Source: Apostichopus californicus (Eukaryota > Echinodermata > Holothuroidea > Aspidochirotida > Stichopodidae). Taken from it: a stretch of 64,000 bases of DNA. Of this stretch, positions 1 to 12,200 are shown piece by piece. The translations under genes were made by a program, and so were the position numbers. The stretch covers positions 1-64,000 of the forward strand of contig JAIPMN010000670.1 in NCBI GenBank assembly GCA_020650975.1, given 5' to 3'. Every line of letters starts with the position of its first letter. Position 1 is the stretch's first letter. The notes beneath the pieces are model-generated. The model searched no databases and was not told the origin of the DNA. It saw only the letters and a program-made list of their open reading frames with translations.

Positions 1-132
1 ATATATATATATGATGCAGTCATTATGTATTATATTGCTATAGCCCCCCTCACTGGACTGCATGTGCTATTATTTGAGTGAAAAACAATTTTTATTTTCT
101 TTAAGCCCAAATCTTTTTTTGATGTTTTTAAG

Positions 133-259
133 TGATTTAAATGTTCCGACAGCCAAAGCTGAACAAGACAGCAAACTGTTGAATGAGAAGATTGAAACCC
201 AAGAGAAAGAATTTCAGGAGAAGGTCGCTTCTTTAGAGGCTGAAGTGGAAGACTGCCAG
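133..259 (+). CDS. Coiled-coil gene, exon e1
   Basis: The frame reads AEQDSKLLNEKIETQEKEF and on to EVEDCQ, then donor CAG|GTAAAT. The acceptor is taken as the AG after a T-rich tract (131-132); another AG at about 152 would shorten the exon by about seven codons. Ends in phase 0. Confidence 0.75.
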
Positions 260-3200
260 GTAAATTGTTGTCATAGCAACTGCATTGTTTAACTGGAGCA
301 TTCATTTAGAATAATCAAAATATGAATTGGTAGGATGAACATTAAGACCAGCAGTTGCATTTTTTAAAAATTATTTCCTTTCCTGTCCCTTTAAAGATCT
401 GCGTTATCAACTCTAGGAAAGTTTTGCGATTACCTAATCGACCGGCCTCGGTCGTAAATCCACCTCAGGCTCTAAGATTAGCCCTCATAGCTTCATAAAA
501 CCATTAGGCTCTTTGTGTAAACACTGTGTGGAAATATGTTCATGTCTACAGTGTAGTTAATCATACAGCGTTTCACACAAAGACCCTCATACAAGACAAA
601 AATATGTGGCAGGGCGTTGCAGACTAATTGGTAAAAAGAGGTCATTTTTACAACCCAAGGCAGGTCGATTACGTAATTTCAAGAAACTTTTCCACAATAG
701 CGTGCTATAGTTGGGGTCTATAAAGCAGACCTTTAAGTCATCCTATGGTAGAGCACACTAAATCACAAGTTAATTTAGCCTTAGGCTGCTCCTCGTTTGC
801 ATCTTCCGTTGATTAGCTTTTGACAGTTATATCAAACGACCCGGATGAGACCTTTACTGAAAAGCAATTAATGGTGTAAGTAGTTATAGTGCAAATTCAA
901 GGTTGAAAGGATAATTATCTGATAGGATGGTTATCTGTCCAGCTCATCTTCGAAATAGACAAATTATTGTAGACCCTTTGGCATATCCGAAAAAATGAAG
1001 TTGTCACTCCGCACGTTGATTTTGCACACATGTGGGGGAACCCTTTATATTGACGCATAATTGGCGAAAAAGCAGACGACTGGCTAATTCTCCTTTGAAT
1101 TTCTTCTCGACCGTCTTTAAAATGTTAAACTTATCTTTCTGTGACTTATTTTCACCCAGTAATGATGTTTATTTTATTTTCTTGTTTACTAGAGTACAAT
1201 AACCAAGTTAAACATAGCATTGGATAATCTGGACTGTCAACTAAACGATGCTTTAGGTGAGCATAACTTCAAACCGCTTTTTGGGTTGGGTCATTATTAG
1301 TTTGACCAATCCTACCTACAGTGGCAGAGCTAGGGGTATTGGTCAGGGGGGCGAGAATGGTCTGTAGGGGCGCTTTCGACACTCTCTAAGCAGAGCGCCA
1401 CCACAGGTTGGCGCGGAGCATACAGAAATTTTTGAGTAAAGATACACCCAGGCTCCCTCTGACTGTATGGACGCTCCACCACTCCCTACCTAATATCACT
1501 CAAAAATGTAAAATTGTGATTGATCAAAAAAACTCAGATTGTATTTTCCAGGTAGTTTTCGCAGGTAGGTTTATAACTATAGAATTTGTTTTTGATCCTC
1601 AACGCTTCTGTTGCCGATTCCAAATATTTATAACCAGTTTTCTAAATTGATATCTACTCATACACTGTCTCTTAAACCACTAAGGAATCCAGTATGCAGA
1701 CAGCATTTCGCTCTATACGAGAATGTTTATTTTTCATGACGAGTGAATTTTGTCTAACGTTTTCATTCCCCCCCCCCCCCCAATGAACTATTCTTAGCTG
1801 ACTATCATAAATCAAGTTTTGCTATTTGGAGTTAAAGAATTTGAGAGGATGACGCATGTCTATAGCGAAGAAGAAGAAGATGAAGAAGTCTTGCATCATC
1901 TTATCAAGTGGTACCTAATAAATCTTGTCGGTCAGATAAATGTTGATCAATTTCTTTGGTTTCTATGGTTCATCCAATCTGGTTGAACTTTATGTTTTCT
2001 TTATGTTATTGCTTGCAGGATGAATTCACACAACTTTACCAGTCTTTGTGTAAGATCCTGCATTTTCCAGTCACACACTCTTATCACTTAATCACTTAAT
2101 GACTAAGAGACTGACTTCGGTCAGCTTGCGGCTTTGATAAGCCAATGAGGCTTCTTCGCAATTCCTGCTTGCAGTAGGATCTAAAATACATACAAATACA
2201 TACTTTAATTGGTTTGATTGTTGATCAGATTACTTCATTACTAACAGAGATTAATTAACATGAGATTTCCTGGTATAACCTCTACTCAGATCATTAGAGT
2301 ACAACATTTTACTGACAGATTATTCACCATCAGATCATTTTGATCGCATGGATGGTCGATCAGATCACATAATCACTTCTGACTCTGTAGTTCCATTTAC
2401 TGGTATTACCTCTACTCAGATCATTAGAATACAACATTTACTAACAGATTATTCACTTTTCAGCAGTGGCGGAGCTAGGGGTATTGGTCAGGGGGGTCGA
2501 GAATGGTCTGTAGGGGCGCTTTTGACACTACCTAAGCGGGGCGCCACCACAGGTTGGCGCGGAGCGTACAGAAATTTTTGGAGTAAAGATACTCCCTAGA
2601 TAAACAAAGAATAAATAGGTGCCATCGCCAACAAAATGCGACAAATGTCAATAGGTAGATGAGAGCGTAATAAAAAAGTCAATAATCGCGAATAAGTTAA
2701 AAGTGGTAAAAAGCTGAAAAGGGCGCCAGCAGTCCATTTGAGTCCGTCAGGGGGGGCATCCGCCCCCCCTGACTGTATGGACGCTCCGCCACTGCTTTTC
2801 AGATCAATTTTCCGATCACTTTCATTAGCCCTATGAGATCATCAATGTACACCATGTACTAACACATTATTCACCATCAGATCATTTTAATCGCATGAAC
2901 GGTTGATCAAATCCATGTACTATTATTACCCTCTACTAATATCGTTGGAATACACTTTTTTTACTATTCATTTACCTTCAGAAGGTAGAAATTTGTTTAA
3001 ATTCTACTTCATGTTATTACCAATCACCAGCATATGAACGTTCAACACCTCCATTGATTGGTTTAAAATGACAGGTGATAAGTAACACAATTCTACTGTT
3101 ACCACGGATACACACCCACTATATTTAAATATTACATAGCAATACATTTCCATCTTTTACGCTATATGCTGTAATGCAATAGCGCAGATCTGTGCAGATT

Positions 3201-6200
3201 TCTCTCTTTATTAAAATTGACTTTCCTATTTGTTGTAATCATTTCCAAGAATTTCAACATATTTGAAATTAGTCTTTGAACATTCCACATTTAGATACAA
3301 GAATATTTCTTGCTTGCTTTTGTCATTTAGGCATAGCTGACAGTCAAACAGTATACCTGCATTGACAGTATCGTTGATCGCTCCCCCCAATCCCCTCCCC
3401 CCACCCAACACCCCTCTATCATGGTTAATTTTTTTGAAATCTCTCATATTCCTAGAGTCCATATTTCTGTTATTAATGGTAATTTGTATTTCAGTAATTT
3501 TAGTTTAATACACCTAAATGTTTGATCTTTCAACAAAGGTACTCACCTTGATTTCCTATTCGACAATCGCATCGTTTCATCTCTCTCTCTCTTCCGTTCG
3601 CAGACAAGCAGGACGAATACGCGAATCGATTGGACGTCACGGAAAACCAGAGCAAGGCCAAACAGTCACGTCAGGAATCTATCCGAGAACAGTACAAAGA
3701 CCAGCTGAAGAATTACAAACGAGAGGTAGTAAAAATGCTATTTACATGAAAATAAATTTATAGCGCAGGTTGAAAATTTGTAGATTTCCACAATTTGTTT
3801 TTGGTTTTACATAATTTATTAGTACTAATATGTATGTATGTGTGTACTTTAGATCCTCCTGCAAGCAGGAACTCGCGAAGAAGCCTCATTGGCTTATCAA
3901 AGCCGCAAGCTGACCAAAGTCAGTCTCTTACATTCATATTTAACGTCCATGGTTATGAATTGTTAATTGTCAACAACTCTGTAACTGGACGACATACATT
4001 AATCTGGGAGTGACTCGAACTCGGGACCTTATAATTGGAAGGCACCGGCCTAAACCACTTAGCTAACACTCCTAATATAATGATACAAAAGTTTCCAGGT
4101 AGCAAACATGTTATTAAAGTAAATTATATTCAGTTTGTAAAAAATTGTTGTTGTCCAAATGTTAAAAATCTGCCTTAAAAGTATCCTTAGTGAAGGACCG
4201 TCATTATAGTCATAGAGGAGCGACGCTTTTAGAATTATGTCATAGAGGCCTCTACAAACCCATACTTAATACCAGACCATAATTATGGTCATAGTCAAGC
4301 AATGCTCTTTAAAATTATGTGATAGAGGCCTGTAAACATCCATACTTCATACCAGTTAGAGTCTGGAAGTGTAGCCCTAAACTTCCATGGCTGGCGGATA
4401 GCAAAGACATTTCCTGTCGTAGTGGCCTCCATTCATCACAGAGATCTCACGGTCATACTACAGCTTGCAGAGGAGTTTGCCCATTACTGACTAGGTTTCA
4501 TCCGGCATTGTCATGAATCGTTGTCATTGTGGCCTCCTTCAATGAACATACCTCAAACCTGAGGTTGTTGATGTATTTGCTCATAACTGGCTAAATGCAC
4601 CAATCATTGTCATTGTGGCCCCATCTAGTGAACATACCTCATAACCAGAGGTTGCTGAGGCTATACTCACCAATCATTGTCAGTGTGGCCCCATCTAGTG
4701 AACATAGCCTACTGTACCTCACACCCCCTAGGTTGATGATGCTGTATTCACCAATTATTGTCATTGTGGCCCCATCTAGTGAACAAAGCCTACTTTACCT
4801 CACACCCGCTAGGTTGATGAGGCTGTATTCACCAATCATTGTCATTGTGGCCACATCTAGTGAACAAAGCCTACTGTACCTCACACCAGCTAGGTTGATG
4901 AGGCTATTCCCCAATCACTGTCATTGTGGCCTCATCTAGTGAACATACCTCACACCCCCTAGGTTGATGAGGCTGTATTCACCAATCACTGTCATTGTGG
5001 CCTAGTGAACATAGCTTACTGTACCTCACACCAGCTAGGTTGATGAGGCTGTATTCACCAATCGTTGTCATTGTGGCCTCATCTAGTGAACATACCTCAC
5101 ACCCCCTAGGTTGATGAGGCTGTATTCACCAATCACTGTCATTGTGGCCTAGTGAACATAGCTTACTGTACCTCACACCAGCTAGGTTGATGAGGCTGTA
5201 TTCACCAATCGTTGTCATTGTGGCCTCATCTAGTGAACATACCTCACACCCCCTAGGTTGATGAGGCTGTATTCACCAATCACTGTCATTGTGGCCTAGT
5301 GAACATAGCTTACTGTACCTCACACCAGCTAGGTTGATGAGGCTGTATTCCCCAATCACTGTCATTGTGGCCTTATCTAGTGAACAAACCTCACAACCTT
5401 TAAGTTGATGAGGTAAATTTGGTCATGATTGGTTCATACCAGAGGTTGATGAGGTTTGTTGACATTTACTTATTTGTTGTTGTTTGTTTGTTTACTTATT
5501 TGTTGTTGTTTGTTTGTTTATTTTCCCTGGTTAGGTTGACACATTGGAGAAAGAGTTGGAGAGTATGAAACAGGATATGAAAAGCAAAGAGGAGCTCATA
5601 CAGACTCAAGAAGAAAAAATAGCCGAGATATTGGCACAGCTGAAAGGGGTCAGAAGGTCGCCGGTCCAGCCTACCAAGGACTTGGCCGCTCCAGGCTCCC
5701 CGAATGAATTCAAACAATACATAGCACGGTTGAAGAGTGATTATGACCATGAAATTCATATGTTGCAAGAACACAATGCCAAGGAAAAACTAAGGTTAAT
5801 AAAAAATTATGATATTTCTTTATAATATTTAAATCAAGTTTTGGGAAAGGGATTGAGATGAGGTTTGCAATTTGAAATCTGGAATATTTTAGATTCTAAT
5901 CTTTAAGATTAGTTTTTAACTGTCTGGCGATGTCATAACACCTTGAAAATGATCTTATTTGAGTTCAGAAAAGTGAGATGGATTAACAATTTTGTGGCCA
6001 TCCATCCAGACCAAAATCTTCCAAATACATTAAAGGCATTGAAGACTCGCCCCAAACCGCGTGCCGCGTTCTGAAAAAGTTAACTTTCCGTTGCTTGCAA
6101 ATGACGTTTTCTTCTTGTCGCTACAAAATGCAGACAGTAATGAAACGTGATACCTTGTTATCTTTTATCCAGACCTGAGATGTCCATCGCTGCTATGTAC

Positions 6201-9200
6201 ATTGTGTTGTGGGTATTGACCATAGCTGTATGTATCGACTGTACACTAGTGTCTAACTACCGACGGTAGCAAGCTGTGTGTGTATTTTCTGGGATCGATN
6301 GTGGTGTCTAACACTTCTGTTACACCTCATTCGAAACTAGGTCAGATTACCGGCATGAGACGTTTCTTTGTGCGCGAGTCTTCACACCCTTTAAGTATTC
6401 TTACCTGTATCCATAGTAACATGATCTTTGATTTGTCGTCGTCACTATTCGATCACCAGATCAGAGGCTGCCATGAGACGGATGACTCAGGAAGCCCATA
6501 CTCAGCTGAATTCTATTCACAAAGAGAGTCTGGTTCTGTTAAGAGCAATAAACAGGTTTAAGGATAGCACGGCGGCCATCTTTGATAAGGAAGGTATAAA
6601 GTATGATTATTTAAAAGGTCTTCACTTTTAGTAAAGATAACTAAATTATTAATCAGTTTAACATCACTGATAGCTAGTTTTTGAAATAAAGTATGCTGTG
6701 ATTAACTACATTGAGGGTGAGTTTATATTGCGGTATAATATAGTTAGCTTCATTAAGACCTAGTTTTTGATACAAAATGTTAATATGGTTTAATTCACTG
6801 AAAGTCAGTGGTAATGTGCAGTTTACAAAAGTGTAAACTCTATCCGGCAAACAAGTTGACTGATTGTGTACTTGTCGAAACTTCTCTTGCCATATATTCC
6901 AACTCGCACACTTCGTTCCTCCAACAAACTGTATTTAACTGTTCCTAAACCACGCTTGAAGACCTACTATGGTTACAGAAGCTTCGAATACTCTGGCTCT
7001 TATCTCTGGAACAAGTTACCAGATCACATTCGAACATGCTCTAAACTTTCTACATTCAAAAGTCTACTTAAGACCCATCTTTTCACTTGTTCTTTTGTAA
7101 ATTAATCTGCTTTCTTTGTAAAGCGCCTTGAGCAGTGACTTTTGTCTACTGATTTGGCGCTATATCAGTCTCATTTATTATTATTATTATTATTATTGCA
7201 TCCATCAAAACACAACAGCAAATTTGAAATTCTGATCTAAATCTGACATAAATTATGCAAACTAACAAGTTTTATAGGACAGACTCCTCATGAATATTCA
7301 TTGATTTTTGTCAAGAAACATTTTGTGATGAAGTTATTAAAATTACACAAGGAATATTTGAGTTATTTATTTGATATTTAATATAATAATAATAACAATG
7401 ATAACAAACAACAAGAATAGTAATAATAATAATAACAATATAAAAAAATAATATTGATATATTTTCTCTTTTTCAAGGTCTAGCTGACATTGGTCATGAA
7501 ATCAAACAAATGCAGAATCTGACCACCGATGAGGTATGGAACCCTTAGGTCAATAACGGTCATCAGTGTTTACTGCTAAATATGCTAGAATGCCAGAATA
7601 ATGGTCACTGCGACTCAGATTTCAATAAGCGTTTTACTGCCACTCTCAAAGCGATTTGCCTCACTGGGAAAATTAAATGTGTTATTAAACCATCGCCTGT
7701 GTCTGGAGATAATATGGAGGACAAGAATCTCTTGGAAAATAAAAATACTTTTTGAAAAGTTATAGCAATTTTTAAGCATGCTAAAATTTGGATCCGATAA
7801 TGATGACCGTAAAGTTTATTTGACCTTTGACCATGGCATTACAGCTTGTAAATTTTTTTCAAGTTTATTAATTTCTCTGATGAGCTAATCAGGTCATTAA
7901 CCCAAATACCACTCCAACATTAATATAACCTATAAAAGCCATGCTAATACAGTGCTGGATTGACACCTTCCAGGGGCCCCGAAGCACTAAATGCCCCCTC
8001 CACCCTTCCCCATCCCAATCCCTTCCTATATTAAGTATCACAGGTTTAACTCCAAAATAGAATGTCTTTGCATACAAGTGTTTATGGGGGCCCCTGGGGT
8101 CCACTTGTGCTTGGGGGACCTCTTGGCACTCGTACCATCTACCTATTAGATACCTCAGCACCGTTGAATTATTTAAGCCTACTTCCCATTTTACATTTCT
8201 CCACAAAATAGTGATTGATTATTGTCCGACGACACTCCATTAAAACTTGTTCGGATTTCACGATGTGATAAACTGTAGAAATTACATATACTAGGGAATT
8301 ATTTTATTATTATTTTAGGTTTATAGTCTTGTTCAAGGCCAAGGCCCTCTCACATGACTTTACAACTTTAACCTGGTCGTTGGTAACTTGTCACACCTAC
8401 ACACCAAAGTGTGCACAATTCAATCAATCTCTCCTGGGGCACCACAGTGCACCACAACCACGTGTCCCCCGGGGGACTTCCCATAGAGTGCAGCCGCAAA
8501 CTGGCGCACGCAACTATATTTACAAGTTACCTCGCAAGTCCCCATTTATACACCTGGGTGAAGAGAGGCAATGGAAATAAAGTGCCTTGCCCAAGGACAC
8601 AACGCAATGATGTGGATTATATATATAGCAATTATGCATTTATCATCATAATGTTTAAAAAGTGGACAATATGTGGGAAATATTGTTTAATTTTTTTAAT
8701 ACCTGCAGAGACCAACGGACATCAAATCAAAACTGAACCAAATGGGAGGCAACGCGGTGGAACGTGAGTCCGAGCTGTTTACAGAAATGAGATTTAAAAT
8801 ATGAAAAACTTTAAGTCAAATTTAGGATCAATCGAAAAATTTGAAAGGTTATCAATAATGCAGCCCCCCCCCCCCCCCCCCCCGATATGCTAGAAAGTCT
8901 GATTATGGTCACCCATGCTAAAACCTTCAACATGTGTTTTCCTGACAGCCCTCAAAGCAGTTTTTCATCAGTGAGACATTATTTTTAGTCAGATCGAAAA
9001 ATGATGTGAATTTCAAACTTGCTCTTCTTTTCTTTTCCAGTTTTCTTTCTTTTCTTTAATTCCTGTCAAATTGTAAACAAAAATACTTTGGACAGAATCT
9101 TTCATAAAAGTTCAGCAACTTTGATCACAAATTTCAACAATTATAATAATTACCTATTTTAATATTTGTCACACATCACTCCCTCATTTCATCCATCTAC

Positions 9201-12200
9201 GTTCGTTTATCTGTTTATTTTCCCAGTGCTTGTCTCCCTGGAACTGAAACTTTCCCAAGCATTCATGAACAAGGTATTCAGTTTTCTGCTTCTCTATTAA
9301 TTTCAATCAAATATGTTCTTATTTTCTAAATATCTTTGCCATTTTTTAATTTTTAGTATGCTTAAAATTTGTAAGCGATATCAATGACTTTTAGCGGCAT
9401 TATCACATTTGAACTGATGTGACATTTCAGATATAAAATTTTACCCCAAGCTATAAAATAAAGAAGAACAAAGATTTCTTTTCATGATAAACCATTCTTA
9501 ATTCTCTGCATTTTTTTCTTCTTTCCTTTAAATTATTCTTTTCTGATATTTATAAATGTCTCGTTTTTCAAATATCAATTTCAACCTTGCTTTTGTTCAT
9601 TTTTTCGTCTTATGACAGAGACTGGAACTAAAGGAAGCGTTAATGCCCAAGCAACGAACAATGACACCGGCTTTAAACTCAGAAATCAACGCCGAGATTG
9701 ATAAACTCACCAAGGAAAATGAAACGTTGAATGAAAAATTAGAAAAGGTAAACAAGATTAATATATTGTTAATTATCTCTGGCTGGCTGGAAAAGGACTA
9801 TAACCCTCTCCTTTGTTTATTAACAAACAATTTTTTTTTTAACCTATAGAATATAGGTTAATGCATTAGATTCAAACTGTTAGATATTTAGCTTCCAGTA
9901 CCCTGGACAATTATTATAGATCTATGGCCTATATCAAACATTTGATTTCATCAGTTCAATCCATATTTAATCTACTTTTTTTACACCTAAAGTATAAAAC
10001 CGCTCTATTTGGCTATTAAGTCTTCTAAAAGACCATAAAGGCGATAAGATAATTGAGATCACACGTTTAACTACAAAAAAAAAGTTGCTCATCTCATGTG
10101 GTGTAAATTATAGCACCTTTTGATATATTTTTGGGTCAAGCTTTTATATTTATTGTAACAGTAGTTGAAAGCAAAAAGATTATATGAAAGCTTTGCTGGA
10201 ATCGAATAGTCGTAGTGACCTCTGACATACGATCGCTTTGTGAATGTATAATAGATTGGACCATCTCAACATCATACGGAAAAGAGATTTCACAATTCTC
10301 AGAAGGGTTCACTTCGTTTAATAAATAATGCCTTTTTCGGCCGAAGTTTTAGTCCCGAAACGTTACGGTAAAAGAAGAGAGAAACGTTTAAAATTCTAGT
10401 AACGTTTTCGTTGCTATTCTGGGTTTTGAGAGTTTCAGTTTCAAAATATGGTAAATACTCTGGAACGCTCCTTTATTGATGATGGCATCATCGGTGCCTC
10501 AGTCCATTCAAACATTGATTTATTAATTCTAATACTGAACCAAAATATGTTCTTTTTAATTTCATACGAAAACAGAGCTTCCTTTGACGACATTCAACAC
10601 CATTTGTCCTTAATATAATAATAATAATATTTGCTTTTTTATTTATTTTTTATTTTTTATTTGTCCTGGCCAAAGTTTAAGTGCACTGTAAACATTTCAT
10701 CTGAGGCCATGGTTTTGTTTATCATCTTTATTCGGTTTCATGTTACATCTGGAGAACTGACCTAATCAAATCTCACATCAAAAATAACTTGATACTTTGT
10801 GTAATAGATTGTATTGCAATTGATTGTATTAGATTGTATTTGTTGGTGCAATTCGATTTCATATATTTTTTCCATTTTTTTTGTCATTTTGCTTCAGTCC
10901 CAAGAGCTTATAGTTGCAGGAGAATATCGCTTTGGGGAACTGAAAAGAATAAATGTAAGTATTCTCCTAAGATATTATAAGTTGAGGTCAAACATCACCG
11001 TTGCAAAGTAATTTCACGGCATAACTTGCATTTGGTCACTGGAAGCAAGCAGTTTTCTTCGCTAACCCTCAATCTATTTCGAGGAAAACCATCTAAACGT
11101 TAAAAGTTGGTGTTGATTTTCATCTTGTCTTAATGAAAAAGTCACAAATTTGCAAACATTTTTCATCGCACCTACCTTAATTTACTCAAACTAAACTTGA
11201 AATTATGCAATTGTAAGAGACCCCAAAATTGTATATTGCCAAAATGTGTGAACTATTTTGACTGTTTTATTCATTCTACATATTTTGTGTATTTAAAGGT
11301 ATACACAAATAATTTGTCATTTTCTTTTTTCATGTTGTTTCTGTTCTTATTTTTTCCTTTCTTATTTCTTTCCTATGGGACTACTCTACTTTTGTTAAGC
11401 CCAAAGGATTCCTAAGACGCTTCTATTAACTGTTTATATAACTCTATGATCCAAGTATATGTTTATATCTAATACTGTTGCCATGACAACAACAAATTAA
11501 TGAAATAAAAATATTTCTTTTAAAATGTGACATGAATCTTGACCAGTCAACCTAATGAAACAGTAGTCCTGATCAAGATGTTCGTTCTATATATAAATAT
11601 TGTCGAATAATAACACTAACTGAGGGCGCCCTTCCACAAATCTGCCTGTCAATGGAATTAGCCTTAAAACGATTTTGACAGATTTTCGAAAGAGCATGTG
11701 AGGGTGCACTCATATTAATTGTAACAGCAGAATTCCAGCAGCAATGAACAGCAGCAATTGTTACTACAGAATTTCAGTATCAAACACTTACCAAGGTCTA
11801 TCTAAGAAAGGGCCACATTATGGAGAGAAAAAATTTCAGGAAAAGTTAGATATTCTGATATAAAATTATATGTATCTCTACTACTTTATTTACTAATCTA
11901 TGCTACCTATAGTCAAAATAATGAACACATGGCATCTATGAAAGATTATATTTTATTTACCTTATGTTTTCAGAGTAGTTTAGTGAGATATCTTTGCTTC
12001 TATTTCAATAATTTTTTCTCTTTAATATATAATTTTATTAATTTTTTTTTTGGTAGGATGAGAAATACCAGGCTCTTCTAGACAGACATAAGGGGATGAT
12101 ACTGCACAGTAGTAATTTACAACGCGAGCTCAAGCAACTGTGAGTTAATTAATATGCTAATGATCACAGCAGTCATAAATCCAGGGGTGTGGGGAAGGAG

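Noticed and set aside
3828-4075. A tRNA gene on the minus strand
   Set aside because: A and B boxes are present, but the cloverleaf is degenerate and the block continues into a shared body and tail in other copies: it is a SINE head.
4595-4939. 114-codon frame with repeated SLLYLTPARLMRLYSPIIV
   Set aside because: It is the translation of the minisatellite. Unit length is not kept in frame along the array, and no start or splice context fits.
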